A DNA stretch of 64,000 bases from Caldichromatium japonicum (GTDB taxonomy: Bacteria; Pseudomonadota; Gammaproteobacteria; Chromatiales; Chromatiaceae): the NCBI RefSeq assembly GCF_011290485.1, contig NZ_CP048029.1:682001-746000 (forward strand). Direction: 5' to 3'. The notes below the pieces were generated by a model. That model was not told the origin of the DNA. It saw nothing but the letters and a program-made list of their open reading frames with translations, and did not search any database. Below, piece after piece: positions 51,625-62,276 of the stretch. Every line of letters begins with the position of its first letter. The stretch's first letter is position 1. The position numbers and the translations under genes were made by a program.

Positions 51625-53019
51625 TTAGGGGTCGCAGGCAACGCGAAAGCCGAGCATCTTGAGCCGGGTATCCGGTGAATAGGCGGCGCGGGCAAAAGAG
51701 CGCATCGATGCCGCCGGTTTGTTGAAGGCCCCGCCGCGCGCTACTCGGCGCGTGCAATCACTGATCAGCAACGGCGAACCATCGCTCGGTGCGCCTTGAT
51801 AATTGGACTGGTAGCAATCGGCCACCCATTCCATGGCATTACCATGCATTTCATACAGCCCAAAGGGATTGGCTGCAAAGGTCATGATGGGTGCAGTCGA
51901 GCGATTGTCCCACGGGCTGCCGCAATCAAAACAGGCGGCGCGATTGATCCCAGGCTCCATGCCCCACCAGAAGGGGGTGGTGGTACCGGCACGCGCGGCA
52001 TATTCCCATTCGGCCTCACTAGGCAGGCGGTAGCGTCGTCCGGTTTGCTGGGTGAGCCAGACGGCATATTCGCGTGCCTCCTCCCAGCTAACCCCCACCA
52101 CGGGATACCGTTCACGTCCCCAACCTGGATCTGGAGGCAGAGGGCAACCGGTGGCCTTGGCAAAACGGTCATATTCGATGAAGGTCACCTCATGGGCACC
52201 GATCATGAATGGACGCACCGTGACCATGCGCGGCGGGCTGAAGTCTTCGCCGGTAGGGCTGACTGCACCCATCTGAAAGGCCCCGCCATCTAAAACGATC
52301 AGGGTCGGGCCTGGGGTCCCGTCGGCGAGCCGGTCGATGTGAATGCGTGGCCTCTGGCCCGCTGAGGTGGGGCGCATCGTCTCCGGCGTGGTCTCGGAGG
52401 CAACGAGCGGTGGCTCTTTGGGCAGCGGCGGAGGTCCTGGAATGGGTGGCGCGCTGGATGGTTCGCCCTCTGTTGCGGGCGCTGAACGCAGCAGATAGAT
52501 ATTGGCCGCACCTGAGAGGGCAAGGAGCAGGACAAGTGCCCCGCTCGTCGCGCGCAGCCACAAGGGGATACGCGTTTCATAGATGACGGTGGATGCGGAG
52601 GACGGTGAGGCCGGCTTCTCAGATGACTGGGCCGAGACCAGAGCGCTCTTGAGGCGATCGATCTCGGCGCGGGCAGCCTTGAGCATCTCTTCCTTCTCTC
52701 CCAGCTCCTTGCGCAACCGCTCAAAGGTCAGGCGCTGGTCCTCTAGTACATCCTCCAGCCGGCGGCATTCAGCGGTGATCTGATCGAGCGCCTGCTCCTT
52801 GGCCTCGAGCGCCTTTTGCATCACTGCTATCTCTTGCTCAAGGGCAAGCTGCTCAGTGGCGGTCGCGATTTGGTTACTGGTGAGTGGCGCCTCTTCGGAT
52901 AACAGGGCGCGCAGATGTTTGATCTCTGCCTCTGCCTCTTGACGCAACTGTTCGAGAGTCTTGCGCAACAGTTCAGATTCGGCATCGGAAGAGAATTGCG
53001 GGTCACTTTGCTCGGCCAT
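51625..53019 (-). CDS. membrane-anchored coiled-coil SUMF1/FGE-fold protein
   Basis: Residues about 10-125 are a charged coiled coil, one membrane segment lies around 155-178 (WLRATSGALVLLLALSGAAN), then a Pro-rich linker, and the C-terminal ~240 residues are a formylglycine-generating-enzyme fold (GGAFQMGAVSPTGEDFSPP, RLPSEAEWEYAARAGTTTPF, YEMHGNAMEWVADCY, MLGFRVACDP). The catalytic cysteine pair of true FGE is missing: the segment reads GGAFNKPAASMRSFARAAY. It is therefore probably a binding or scaffold protein. ATG 53019 (464 residues) has GGGAG upstream; a TTG at 53040 is possible. Function unknown. Confidence 0.8.
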   Translation of the reverse strand: MAEQSDPQFSSDAESELLRKTLEQLRQEAEAEIKHLRALLSEEAPLTSNQIATATEQLALEQEIAVMQKALEAKEQALDQITAECRRLEDVLEDQRLTFERLRKELGEKEEMLKAARAEIDRLKSALVSAQSSEKPASPSSASTVIYETRIPLWLRATSGALVLLLALSGAANIYLLRSAPATEGEPSSAPPIPGPPPLPKEPPLVASETTPETMRPTSAGQRPRIHIDRLADGTPGPTLIVLDGGAFQMGAVSPTGEDFSPPRMVTVRPFMIGAHEVTFIEYDRFAKATGCPLPPDPGWGRERYPVVGVSWEEAREYAVWLTQQTGRRYRLPSEAEWEYAARAGTTTPFWWGMEPGINRAACFDCGSPWDNRSTAPIMTFAANPFGLYEMHGNAMEWVADCYQSNYQGAPSDGSPLLISDCTRRVARGGAFNKPAASMRSFARAAYSPDTRLKMLGFRVACDP

Positions 53020-53163
53020 CTGTCGCTCCCGCTCAATCAAGTGGCGGTTGGTATCAACGCTTGCATCCGCTACAGGTCACTAGGGATCGGTAAAGGTAAG
53101 GGGCCGGGTCGGTATACTGAGAGGACCAATATAGTCCTTATATGTTAGATGAGGGTTTAGCCT

Positions 53164-54474
53164 ATGTCTTTGACCCTTCGAGAACACCCCCTGCGCCACC
53201 AGCTCGTCGCCGAGCTGCATGTGCGCACCTATATCCCCCTGCAAGCGCCAGCGCGTTTGTCGCATCTGGTATCGGTGTGCGGCGAGCGCGGTAGCGGGCG
53301 CAATGTAAGTCATTTGCAGGAATTGCTCAAACGGTATGGCGTATCCCAGCCTGCCCAGGTCGGGCAGCATCATCAAACCAGACTCGGCGATCTGTATCTG
53401 CTCTGGGAACGCCACACCGAGTTCGTCAGTTATACCTTTGCCTTGCCGGGGCCATTTGAACATCCCTTCGCTGAGCCGGTCATTGGGCGCTTGCCAGCGG
53501 ATTGGCTTGCGGCAATCCCGGGTGAGATCTTGGTTGCCAGCTCGCTAGCCATCTCGCCTGCCAGCCGCCCTCTCCATACACTTGACGAGCTCAACGAGCT
53601 CTTCGAGGGCAATTCGGTCATCGGTTCAGAGGTGGTCGGCGGCCTGGCCCGCGCCTATTCAGATATGAGGATCCATGCCGATGGGTTCTCTTATATCCTG
53701 CTGCATGACCAAGGCCTGACCTCCAACCAGACCGGACGTCTGGCCAAGCGTCTTTTCGAGATCAGCACCTACCGGGCGATGGCGTTACTGGGGCTGCCAC
53801 TGGCGCGTGAGGCCAATCCCTGTCTGAGCGAGGCCGAACGCCGTCTGGTGGCCGTATCCAGCCGGATGGCCTTCCAGGATGAGCGTAGCGAGGAGATCCC
53901 GGAGGGCGAGCTCTTGGCCGAGCTCACCGACCTGGCTGCCGAGATCGAGGCGGTGGCCGCACGCACCAATTACCGGTTTGAGGCCACGCGCGCCTATTAC
54001 GCCTTGGTCATGCAGCGGCTCGAGCAATTGCGTCAACGACGCATCGAGGGTCTCCAGACCTTTTCTGAGTTTTTGGAGGCACGGCTGACTCCAGCAGCGG
54101 CAACCTGTGAATCCACGGCCAAGCGCCAGCAAGACCTCGCCGAGCGCGCTGCTCGTCTCATCAGACTCTTACATGCTCGGGTCGAAGTCGAGCTGCACAA
54201 ACAGAACCGCAGTCTCCTCGCCTCCATGAATCGGCACTCTAGGCTCCAGTTGCGCCTGCAAGAAACCGTCGAGGGGCTTTCGGTGATCGCCATCGGCTAT
54301 TACAGCGTTGGTCTAGTCGGTTATCTCTTCGAAGCCCTGGAATCGGCGGGCATGATGCGCGACGCTGCCGCAGCCACAGGTCTGGCGGCGCCAGTCGTCG
54401 TCCTGCTGGTCTGGGTAGGCATCCAGCGGCTCAAGGAACGCCTGTTGCGCGCACCGTTTTCAAGTCTTGATTGA
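53164..54474 (+). CDS. DUF3422 family membrane protein
   Basis: The 436 residues follow the proteobacterial DUF3422 family: LREHPLRHQLVAELHVRTYI at the start, RADGFSYILLHD-like IHADGFSYILLHDQGLTSNQ in the middle, a helical stretch at about 250-370, and two hydrophobic segments near the C-terminus (IAIGYYSVGLVGYLFEAL and TGLAAPVVVLLVWVGI). Function is not established. A TATACT about 50 bases upstream (53115-53120) may be its -10. Confidence 0.85.
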   Translation: MSLTLREHPLRHQLVAELHVRTYIPLQAPARLSHLVSVCGERGSGRNVSHLQELLKRYGVSQPAQVGQHHQTRLGDLYLLWERHTEFVSYTFALPGPFEHPFAEPVIGRLPADWLAAIPGEILVASSLAISPASRPLHTLDELNELFEGNSVIGSEVVGGLARAYSDMRIHADGFSYILLHDQGLTSNQTGRLAKRLFEISTYRAMALLGLPLAREANPCLSEAERRLVAVSSRMAFQDERSEEIPEGELLAELTDLAAEIEAVAARTNYRFEATRAYYALVMQRLEQLRQRRIEGLQTFSEFLEARLTPAAATCESTAKRQQDLAERAARLIRLLHARVEVELHKQNRSLLASMNRHSRLQLRLQETVEGLSVIAIGYYSVGLVGYLFEALESAGMMRDAAAATGLAAPVVVLLVWVGIQRLKERLLRAPFSSLD

Positions 54475-54611
54475 GGGGCCCAAGGGACCAGCGCAAGAAA
54501 TCTGCGCATGCTGAATCCCTTAGCCGCTCTGCTCAGCAAGCGGATGGAGCAGGACGGTCAGCGGAGTGCAGTAAGCGCTGAGATCGGCGCTAGCGCGATG
54601 AGCAGTATGGT

Positions 54612-55462
54612 TTATTGACAAGAAACACATGCTTTTGAAATTGAGTGAGCTGTCCAGATGTCGTGGGCATGGAAAGACGAGACATGAGATTGCTGTCGTT
54701 TGCGGCGCGCGAAGGGGCCCAAGGGCAAGCGGGGTGGGCGCAAGGTGGGTGAGAAGCGGGCGCTGTTGGCGGAGCAGGACGCCCAGATACGCAAGCTCAT
54801 GTGCGACGGGACACCGGATGAGCTGAAGCTGCCGTTTGCGCTGTGGAGCCGGCAGGCGGTGCGGCAGTTGATCCTCGACCGTTTTGGCATCGAGCTCAGG
54901 CCGCAGGGGGAGGGCAAGTACTTGGCGCGCTGGGGATTGACGCCCCAGAAACCGATTCGGCGCGCCTATGAGCAAAGCCCGCAGGTGGGCAAGACGTCCG
55001 AGATTCGCGTCACGCACCGTCGCGAAGGCCTGTCGGTGATCTCGACGCTGACCAACCGCGGCAAGGTGCGTCGGAAGGCGTTCGCGGGGGCGATGAACGC
55101 CGACATCCTGATCGACTTCATGAAGCGGCTCGTCAAGGACGCCAGGGGCAAGAAGATCTTCCTCATCCTCGACAACCTGCGCGTGCATCACACCAAGCCA
55201 GTCAAGGCGTGGCTGGCTGCATGCGCCAATCAAATCGAGGCCTCCTCCCTCCCCCCCTACAGCCCAGCACTGAACCCCAACGAGATGCTCAAGGCCATCA
55301 TCACCGCGCAGGCGCCCTCCCGCGCCAAGGACGATCTGAAGAAGGCGACCGTCAGCCACCTGCGCCGCCTTCTCAATTCCCCCCAACGCGTCATGCGCTA
55401 CTTCCAGCATCCCAAGCTCCATGATGCCGCGTAATATAAGTTCATTAGTTTCGGATCAATAA
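54612..55462 (+). mobile_element. degenerate IS630-family insertion sequence
   Basis: The left end TTATTGACAAGAAAC...ATG (from 54612) and the inverted right end TTATTGATCCGAAAC...ATG (from 55462 inward) match at about 17 of 25 positions. Between them lies a broken transposase. Total length is about 850 bp, shorter than an intact element of this family. The adjoining bases 54475-54611, after the DUF3422 gene, contain nothing I recognise. Confidence 0.65.
54700..55434 (+). pseudogene. IS630-family transposase, internally deleted
   Basis: The open frame holds recognisable IS630 segments: QIRKLMCDGTPDELKLPFAL, YLARWGLTPQKPIRRAYEQ, GLSVISTLTNRGKVRRKAF, ADILIDFMKRLVKD, FLILDNLRVHHTKPVKAW and LPPYSPALNPNE. 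The N-terminal helix-turn-helix is missing, and the ~50 residues that normally follow RAYEQ, including the first catalytic Asp (WGDE-type motif), are deleted. The second Asp (LILDN) and the Glu (LNPNE) remain. There is a further small deletion after NPNE. No valid start codon exists. It cannot encode an active transposase. Confidence 0.85.
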
Positions 55463-55468
55463 TTACCA

Positions 55469-56017
55469 TCAGCGCGTGCTGGCTGGCGGTGGACGGCGCA
55501 GGATCAGTGTGTCGCTGCGCTGTATGAGCTCTAATGATTTAAGGACGCTCATGCCGAGCAGGACCTCATCCGTCAGATTGGGCAGTACGCTTGCCCGTAC
55601 CCCCTGCATGACCAGGCTACCGATCTCCAGCCGTTCCAAGCGCGTCGGCCAGGCACGCGTCGGTCCGTTGGCCGTTTGATAGGTCTCGGCTGGACCCAGC
55701 GGTAGACGAAGCCGGCGAGCCAGATCGAGCGGCAGGGCGACATGGGTTGCGCCGGTATCGATCATGAAACGGACGGGTTCGCCGTTGATCCTGCCGCTGG
55801 CGACATAGTGGCCGGCGCGGTTGCGTTTGAGCACGACCTCGATGCCGCCGCCCTCGGTCTGATAGATCAGCGGATTGGGGTTGGGATTGGGATTGTCTAC
55901 ACTCTCCAGCCATTGGTCGAACCACCAAACCAGAAACGCAAGCCCGCTCACCCAGGCCCCGAAGAGCAGCGCTTGCCCGAGTCGGGTCGGCCAGTCTGGG
56001 CGCATCTCGTCAGACAC
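55469..56017 (-). CDS. retropepsin-like aspartic protease, membrane-anchored
   Basis: An N-terminal membrane segment (about 13-33) is followed by a short (Asn-Pro)4 linker and a single retropepsin-like domain with the active motif [13 protein letters not shown], then [13 protein letters not shown] (the second conserved Gly region). This matches the TIGR02281 clan AA family. Members would work as dimers in the periplasm. The ATG overlaps the sucB stop by eight bases, so it is translationally coupled to the 2-oxoglutarate dehydrogenase operon. Substrate unknown. Confidence 0.85.
   Translation of the reverse strand: MSDEMRPDWPTRLGQALLFGAWVSGLAFLVWWFDQWLESVDNPNPNPNPLIYQTEGGGIEVVLKRNRAGHYVASGRINGEPVRFMIDTGATHVALPLDLARRLRLPLGPAETYQTANGPTRAWPTRLERLEIGSLVMQGVRASVLPNLTDEVLLGMSVLKSLELIQRSDTLILRRPPPASTR
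55872..55895. repeat. hexanucleotide repeat encoding Asn-Pro linker
   Basis: Four near-copies of GGATTG/GGGTTG in a row encode the (Asn-Pro)4 segment of the retropepsin-like protein. A length change by whole units would keep frame and only alter linker length. Confidence 0.6.
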
Positions 56018-57224
56018 CGAGCAACAACCGGCTGGGGTCCTCCAGGTAATCCTTGATCGTCACCAAACACTGCACCGCCTCACGCCCGTCGATCAGCCGG
56101 TGATCATAGGTCAGCGCCAGATACATCATGGGGGCGATCACCACCTGACCCTTCTCGGCAATCGGGCGCTCTTGGATGCGGTGCATGCCGAGGATCGCGC
56201 TCTGCGGTGGATTGACGATAGGGGTGGAGAGCAATGAGCCGAACACCCCGCCGTTAGTGATCGAGAAGGTACCGCCGGCCAGTTCATCCAGGCTGAGGGT
56301 CCCGTCCTTGGCCTTTTGGGCAAACTTGGCGATGCGCTGTTCGATCTCGGCGAGGCTGAGGCGGTCGCAGTCGCGCAGGATGGGGACGACCAGGCCGCGC
56401 GGGGTGCTGACCGCGATCCCGATATCGTAATAGCCGTGATAGACGATGTCGTCGCCGTCGATCGCGGCATTGAGCACGGGGAAGCGTTTGAGCGCCTCGA
56501 CTGCGGTCTTGACGAAGAACGACATCAGACCCAGGCGCACCCCGTGGCGCTGCTCGAAATCATCCCGATAACGTGCACGCAATGACTGGATAGCGCGCAT
56601 ATTGACCTCGTTGAAGGTGGTCAGGAGGGCGGCTTGGCGCTGGGCCTCGACTAGACGCTCGGCGATGCGGGCGCGCAGCCGGGTCATGGGTACCCGCTGT
56701 TCTAGACGTTCAGGGCCGCCTGTTGAGGGCGGTGCGCCGGCTGGTGCAGGGGGTGGGCCGAGGTCGGGATGATGCGGGGGGGACGCTTGCTCGCGTGCAT
56801 CCAGATAGGCCATGACATCGGCCTTGTGAATCCGCCCATCGCGCCCGCTGCTGGGAATGGCACCTGGGTCCAGGCCCAGGGCATCGATCAAGGGGCGCGC
56901 CGAGGGCGTGATATGCGGCCCCTGCCTGGGAGGGGGCGGGGCGGCAGACGCAGGTGGCCTGCTGACAGGCGGCACCTCCTGCCCAATGGATGGGCGCAGC
57001 GCAGCTAGCAAGGCATCGCTGCCGACAACCGCGCCTGTCTCGGCCAAGATCTCATCGAGCACCCCGTCCTGGGGGGCTGGAACCTCCAGGATCACCTTGT
57101 CGGTCTCAAGCTCGACCAGGGTCTCGCCCGTGCTCACTGGCTCGCCGGGACGCTTATGCCAGTTGAGTACACGCGCATCGGCAATGGATTCGGGCAGGGG
57201 GGGGACACGGATGGCGACGGTCAT
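56010..57224 (-). CDS. sucB: 2-oxoglutarate dehydrogenase E2, dihydrolipoyl succinyltransferase
   Basis: It transfers the succinyl group to CoA in the TCA cycle. The 404 residues have one lipoyl domain with Lys43 in [14 protein letters not shown], a peripheral-subunit binding domain at about 100-140 ([14 protein letters not shown]), a Pro-rich linker and the catalytic domain with His375 and Asp379 in [10 protein letters not shown]. It overlaps sucA by four bases (ATGA). No lpd (E3) gene is next to it; E3 must be elsewhere. Confidence 0.96.
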   Translation of the reverse strand: MTVAIRVPPLPESIADARVLNWHKRPGEPVSTGETLVELETDKVILEVPAPQDGVLDEILAETGAVVGSDALLAALRPSIGQEVPPVSRPPASAAPPPPRQGPHITPSARPLIDALGLDPGAIPSSGRDGRIHKADVMAYLDAREQASPPHHPDLGPPPAPAGAPPSTGGPERLEQRVPMTRLRARIAERLVEAQRQAALLTTFNEVNMRAIQSLRARYRDDFEQRHGVRLGLMSFFVKTAVEALKRFPVLNAAIDGDDIVYHGYYDIGIAVSTPRGLVVPILRDCDRLSLAEIEQRIAKFAQKAKDGTLSLDELAGGTFSITNGGVFGSLLSTPIVNPPQSAILGMHRIQERPIAEKGQVVIAPMMYLALTYDHRLIDGREAVQCLVTIKDYLEDPSRLLLGV

Positions 57225-60070
57225 AGTAGGGCTATCCTGGCATTCAGTTTGGGGTCATAGCGCCCATTCAGCGCCTCATCGACCAGGCGCGCCTGCTGTT
57301 CGAGATGGAGGGCGCGGTGGCCGACCGCTGGCGCCGCAGACACAGGGCGCCCGACATAATACAGGCGCTTGCCCTGCTGGATGAGGTGATGAAAACGATG
57401 CTTGATCTGATTCCAGGCCCCCTGGTTTTGCGGCTCCTCCTGACACCAGATGAGCTCCTGGACATGGGCATAGGGGGCGAGCGCTGCGGCCAAGGCGCGT
57501 TTGGGAAAGGGGTAGAGCTGTTCGATCCGCAGCAGGGCGACATCGGTTTGACCGCGAGCACGCCGCGCCTCCAGTAGATCATAATAGACCTTGCCGCTGC
57601 ACAGGATGATCCGCTGGATCTCCTGAGGATCGAGGGGGTCGATCTCAGGGATGATCAGACGATATTCACCCTGGGCCAGCTCGGCGAGCGGTGACACCGC
57701 CAGGCGATGGCGCAACAGGCTTTTCGGGGTCAGTACGATCAAGGGGGTGCGATGGGGGCGCAGCATCTGGCGGCGCAGCAGGTGAAATATCTGCGCTGGC
57801 GTGCTGGGGATGCATACCTGCATATTGTCGTTGGCACAGAGCTGTAAGAAGCGTTCGAGACGTGCCGATGAATGCTCGGCGCCCTGACCCTCGAGACCGT
57901 GCGGCAGAAGCAACACGAGACCACAATACAGCCCCCATTTGGCATATGCTGAACTGATGAATTGATCGATCACCACCTGAGCATTGTTGACAAAGTCGCC
58001 GAATTGGGCCTCCCAAAGGGTGAGGGCGTTCGGCTCGGCGCTGGCAAAGCCATATTCATAGGCCAGCACTGCCTCTTCCGAGAGGATGGAATTGATGGCG
58101 ATGAAGGCGCCCTGGTGGGGGCCAAGATGTTGCAGCGGGACATATTCTTTGCCTGTGACCTGGTCATAGACCTTGGCATGGCGATGGAAAAAGGTCCCGC
58201 GCCCGACGTCCTGACCGGAGAGACGCACTGGAATGCCAGCATCGAGCAGGCTGGCATAAGCCACCATCTCTGCATAGCCCCAATCGACCGGCTGCTCATC
58301 CAGACCCATCCGCCGCCGTTCCTCCCAGAGCCGCTCGACCCGCGGATGCAGACTAAAGCCCTCCGGTAGGCAAAGCATGGCCTCGGTCAGCCGGTGCAGG
58401 GTGGCGATCGGCACTCCAGTCGCGACACGATGATCCCAGGGTTGGTTGCAGCAGAAGCGCCAATCCACGCGAAACCGCTGATCTAGAGCACACAAGACCG
58501 GACGGGCGACGACGACACCCTGTTCAAGGGCATGCTGGTATTCGGCGGCCATCGCCTGGACCGCCTCAGGGGCGATCAAGCCTTGCGCGATCAGGCGTTG
58601 GGCATAGAGGGTGCGCGGTGTCGGATGCCGGCGGATACGCTGATACATCAGGGGTTGGGTGACTGCTGGTTCATCGGCCTCATTGTGGCCGTGGCGCCGA
58701 TAACAGACCAGGTCGATCAGGACATCCTTGTGGAACTGGTTGCGGAAGTCGAGCGCCAGGCGCGTGACAAAGATCACCGCCTCCGGGTCATCGCCGTTGA
58801 CATGAAACACCGGCGCCTGAACCATCTTGGCGACATCGGTGCAATAGGGCGTGGAGCGGATGTCGCGCGGGTGGCTAGTGGTAAAGCCGATCTGGTTATT
58901 GACGATGATATGCACCGTCCCGCCTGTTCCATAGCCGCGGGTCTGGGAGAGTTGGAGGGTCTCCATGACCACCCCTTGGCCGGCAAATGCGGCATCGCCA
59001 TGGATCAGGACCGGCAGGACCTGATCGCCAGTCTGATCATGACGACGCTGCTGGCGGGCGCGTACCGAACCCTGGATCACCGGATCAATGATCTCCAGGT
59101 GCGAAGGATTGAAGCCGAGCGCGATGTGCACCAGCCCGCTCGGGGTCTCGATATCGGTGGCAAAGCCGAGATGATATTTGACGTCCCCCAGCATCCGCCG
59201 CCCATCGAGTTGCACCCGCTCTTCGAACTCGTCGAAGATCGCCGCGGGCGGTTTGCCTAGGATATTGACCAGGACATTGAGCCTGCCGCGATGCGCCATG
59301 CCAATGACCACCTCCTGGGTCCCCTGACGGCTGGCCCGTTGGATCAGCTCATCGAGCAGCGGGATCAACGCCTCCCCTCCTTCTAGCGAAAAACGCTTTT
59401 GTCCCACATAGCGCCGATGCAGATAGGTCTCGAGGCCCTCAGCGGCGGTCAAGAGCCTCAGCAGCCAGCGACGCCCCTCGGCATCCAGCTCGGGGCGGGC
59501 GCGATAGGCCTCGAGCCGACGCTGGATCCAGCGTTTTTCTTGGGTATCGGTGATGTGCATATATTCGGCGCCGACCGTGCCGCAATAGGTCTCGCGCAGG
59601 AGTCGCAAGATCTCGCGCAGGCTCAGCCGCGCTGGCGCTGCGAGCGAGCCGGTGTGAAAGACCTGATCCAGGTCTTCCGGCCCAAGTTGGTGATAGGCCA
59701 GGTCGAGATCGGGGATCGTCGGCGGTTCGTGCAGACGCAGCGGATCGAGGTCGGCGACCTGATGGCCGCGATAACGGTAGGCATTGATCATGCTGAGCAC
59801 CGCGGCCTGTTTTTGGGCCGCGATGGGATCGAGACAGCCGTTTGGCTGAACCGGTCCGGCGGAGGCGAAGCGTTGCAACTGGTCCCGGATAGGACCGTTG
59901 GTGATCTCGGGGGCGGCTGCCCCTTCTCGCAGCTGATCGAAATGCCGACGCCAGCTTGGATCGACCGCTGCGGGGTCGGCGAGATAGCGCTCATAGAGCG
60001 CCTCGAGGAAGGCGGCGTTGCCGCCGTGCAATAGGGTAGTCTGGCACCACCCATCTGGTGAGCTGCTCAT
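57221..60070 (-). CDS. sucA: 2-oxoglutarate dehydrogenase E1
   Basis: The thiamine-diphosphate decarboxylase of the 2-oxoglutarate dehydrogenase complex. At 949 residues it has the E1o N-terminal helix region ([20 protein letters not shown]), [19 protein letters not shown], the ThDP motif from [20 protein letters not shown] to [13 protein letters not shown], and C-terminal [13 protein letters not shown] lies before the ATG. Confidence 0.97.
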   Translation of the reverse strand: MSSSPDGWCQTTLLHGGNAAFLEALYERYLADPAAVDPSWRRHFDQLREGAAAPEITNGPIRDQLQRFASAGPVQPNGCLDPIAAQKQAAVLSMINAYRYRGHQVADLDPLRLHEPPTIPDLDLAYHQLGPEDLDQVFHTGSLAAPARLSLREILRLLRETYCGTVGAEYMHITDTQEKRWIQRRLEAYRARPELDAEGRRWLLRLLTAAEGLETYLHRRYVGQKRFSLEGGEALIPLLDELIQRASRQGTQEVVIGMAHRGRLNVLVNILGKPPAAIFDEFEERVQLDGRRMLGDVKYHLGFATDIETPSGLVHIALGFNPSHLEIIDPVIQGSVRARQQRRHDQTGDQVLPVLIHGDAAFAGQGVVMETLQLSQTRGYGTGGTVHIIVNNQIGFTTSHPRDIRSTPYCTDVAKMVQAPVFHVNGDDPEAVIFVTRLALDFRNQFHKDVLIDLVCYRRHGHNEADEPAVTQPLMYQRIRRHPTPRTLYAQRLIAQGLIAPEAVQAMAAEYQHALEQGVVVARPVLCALDQRFRVDWRFCCNQPWDHRVATGVPIATLHRLTEAMLCLPEGFSLHPRVERLWEERRRMGLDEQPVDWGYAEMVAYASLLDAGIPVRLSGQDVGRGTFFHRHAKVYDQVTGKEYVPLQHLGPHQGAFIAINSILSEEAVLAYEYGFASAEPNALTLWEAQFGDFVNNAQVVIDQFISSAYAKWGLYCGLVLLLPHGLEGQGAEHSSARLERFLQLCANDNMQVCIPSTPAQIFHLLRRQMLRPHRTPLIVLTPKSLLRHRLAVSPLAELAQGEYRLIIPEIDPLDPQEIQRIILCSGKVYYDLLEARRARGQTDVALLRIEQLYPFPKRALAAALAPYAHVQELIWCQEEPQNQGAWNQIKHRFHHLIQQGKRLYYVGRPVSAAPAVGHRALHLEQQARLVDEALNGRYDPKLNARIALL

Positions 60071-60172
60071 CAGGTTGATCGTCCTGCTGTTGGATACTCC
60101 GGGTCTTGCCCAGAGGCGCCGGCACAGGGATGGGGCGGATACAGGGAGGGTCGAGCCCTCTCAGATCCGGCC

Positions 60173-62134
60173 TCACATGACCAGATTGATCATGGTTAGC
60201 GAGACGACCCAAAACAGGACGGTCATCAGGCTGCCAGCGCGCATGAAATCGGCCACCCGATAGCCGCCTGGACCCATGATCAAGGCATTGACCTGATGGG
60301 TGGGGAGGAAGAAGGAGTTCGAGGTAGCGATCGCCACGGTCAGGGCAAAGACCGCGGGATCTCCCCCCACGCCGAGCGCCATATTGACCGCCAGCGGCAC
60401 CAGGAGTACGGTCGCACCGACGTTCGACATCAAGAGGGTGAAGGCCGTCGCCAGGCCTGCCAGCGCTGCCTGGACCACCCAGACCGGCACCTCGCCGAGG
60501 GCATTCAGGGTCTGCTGGGCGATCCAGGCAGCGGTGCCGCTGTGCTCGACCGCAGCCCCCAGCGGAATCAGCGAGGCAAGCAGAAAGACCGACTTCCAGC
60601 TCACCGCCTGATAGGCCTCCTCGATGGTGAGCACCCGCAGAAGCACCATCCCCAAGGCCCCAACGAAGAGGGCGACCGACAGACGCAGATCGGTCAACAG
60701 GATCAAGGAAAGGGTCAAGACAAAAAGAAATAGCGCCGCCTTGGCCTTGTGCAGGCGCAGCTCCTCGTGCGGATACTCGGTGGTCACCACCACGAAATTA
60801 CGGTCCTTTTCGATGCGCGCGAGATCCGCCCAGGTGGTATGGACCACCAGGGCGTCGCCGGCGGCGAAGGGGACATTGCGCACCCCGCCGGTCTTATAGG
60901 TGATCTGCTGGCCGGCGCGATTGATCGCCAAGAGCGAAAGGCCGTAGGTCTTACGCATCCAGACATCGCGCGCCGTCTTGCCGATGAGGTTTGATCTCGG
61001 CGGGATGACGATCTCGGCAATCCCCGCGCGGGTCGCAGAAAGGGCCTCGGCGAAAATATCGAGATCGCGCTTACGTTCAAGCTTATTGGCATTGGCGACA
61101 TCGAGCAGCGAATCGGCTGTGCCCAAGAGCGCCAGGGTACTGCCCGGGGTGATGCCCAGGGTCCTGTCCACCCCGTCGGCGCCAAAACGCAATCCGTTGC
61201 CCTTTTCGACCCCGACCAGACGCACCCGCCAGGTGTGCTCGAGCTCATCGACGCTCATGCCGATGATCTGGCTCCCGTCCTCGGGGACGCGAAACTCGGC
61301 GATCTCAAAGTCAGACAGCCCATAGGTCTCGGCGAGATATTGGCGGGTATCACGCCCTTCGGTCAGCTCGGTGCGGCGGTTGGGTAGGATAAAACGGCCG
61401 GCGATGACGAAATAGACGATGCCGGTGAGCAGGAGTGCAATGCCGATCGGGGTCACATCGAAGAGCTTGAAGGTCTGCATCGGGGCAACCCCTTCGGGCA
61501 GGGCCTTGTTCGAGGTCAGGATCAGGTCATTGAGCAGGATCAGGGGGCTTGAGCCGACCATGGTGATGGTTCCGCCGAGCAGGGCGCAGAAGCCCATGGG
61601 CATCAGGAGGCGCGACATAGGGATGCCGGTGCGCGCCGAGATGCGGCTGACAACGGGGATAAAGAGGGCTGCGGCCCCAACGTTCTGCATAAAGCTCGAG
61701 ATCGTGCCGACGGTCCCCGAGATCAGAGTGATGATCCGGCTCTCGGTGGTGCCGCCGATACGCATGATGAAGGCCGCGACCTTGGACATGATACCGGTCT
61801 TGTCGAGACCAGCGCCCACGATCATGACCGCGATGATCGAGACCACGGCGTTGCTCGCAAAGCCATCGAATAGATGCTCGACTGGCACCAGCCCCTGGTC
61901 AAGGCCCATCCAGGGGGCAGCCAGGCTGGTGAGTCCAAGCAACACCATCACGCTGATCGCCGCGACATCGACGCTGACCACCTCGAAGGCGAACAAAAAG
62001 ATTGTCAGCAGCAAAAAGGCGCTGACCCACGCGATCGCGGGCGTAGGCACGATCCCAGCCAGATAGATGGCGACGATGGCAAAGCCAGCGGCAGCAAGAT
62101 CGGTCATAGAGAGGGCGCGTGAGAGTAAAGGCAT
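60173..62134 (-). CDS. SLC13-family permease with two RCK-C (TrkA-C) domains
   Basis: An inner-membrane anion carrier of 653 residues. The two membrane halves (residues 1-250 and about 460-653) flank a cytoplasmic block of two TrkA-C domains (GMSVDELEHTWRVRLVGVEK and NLIGKTARDVWMRKTYGLSL). Repeat motifs FMQNVGAAALFIPVV and LMSNVGATVLLVPLA carry the conserved Asn-Val-Gly of the carrier. Relatives carry sulfate, citrate or dicarboxylates; substrate cannot be read. Placing it before the sucAB operon suggests, but does not prove, a dicarboxylate. GGAG precedes the ATG. Confidence 0.88.
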   Translation of the reverse strand: MPLLSRALSMTDLAAAGFAIVAIYLAGIVPTPAIAWVSAFLLLTIFLFAFEVVSVDVAAISVMVLLGLTSLAAPWMGLDQGLVPVEHLFDGFASNAVVSIIAVMIVGAGLDKTGIMSKVAAFIMRIGGTTESRIITLISGTVGTISSFMQNVGAAALFIPVVSRISARTGIPMSRLLMPMGFCALLGGTITMVGSSPLILLNDLILTSNKALPEGVAPMQTFKLFDVTPIGIALLLTGIVYFVIAGRFILPNRRTELTEGRDTRQYLAETYGLSDFEIAEFRVPEDGSQIIGMSVDELEHTWRVRLVGVEKGNGLRFGADGVDRTLGITPGSTLALLGTADSLLDVANANKLERKRDLDIFAEALSATRAGIAEIVIPPRSNLIGKTARDVWMRKTYGLSLLAINRAGQQITYKTGGVRNVPFAAGDALVVHTTWADLARIEKDRNFVVVTTEYPHEELRLHKAKAALFLFVLTLSLILLTDLRLSVALFVGALGMVLLRVLTIEEAYQAVSWKSVFLLASLIPLGAAVEHSGTAAWIAQQTLNALGEVPVWVVQAALAGLATAFTLLMSNVGATVLLVPLAVNMALGVGGDPAVFALTVAIATSNSFFLPTHQVNALIMGPGGYRVADFMRAGSLMTVLFWVVSLTMINLVM

Positions 62135-62276
62135 CTTGACTCCTGAAACACTTCATCTAAGGTGACCTCCAATGTTAGCCGAGTTCAGAGAGATCTAATA
62201 TGCAGCGTTTTAGATGGGGTGTGCCCCCGCGCCCGGGACCTATCAGTGCAGCTTGGCAGATGCCGGGGGATGGATC

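Noticed and set aside
54520..55422. 300-codon frame antisense to the transposase remnant
   Set aside because: It mirrors the IS630 coding strand. The amino acid composition is that of a shadow frame.
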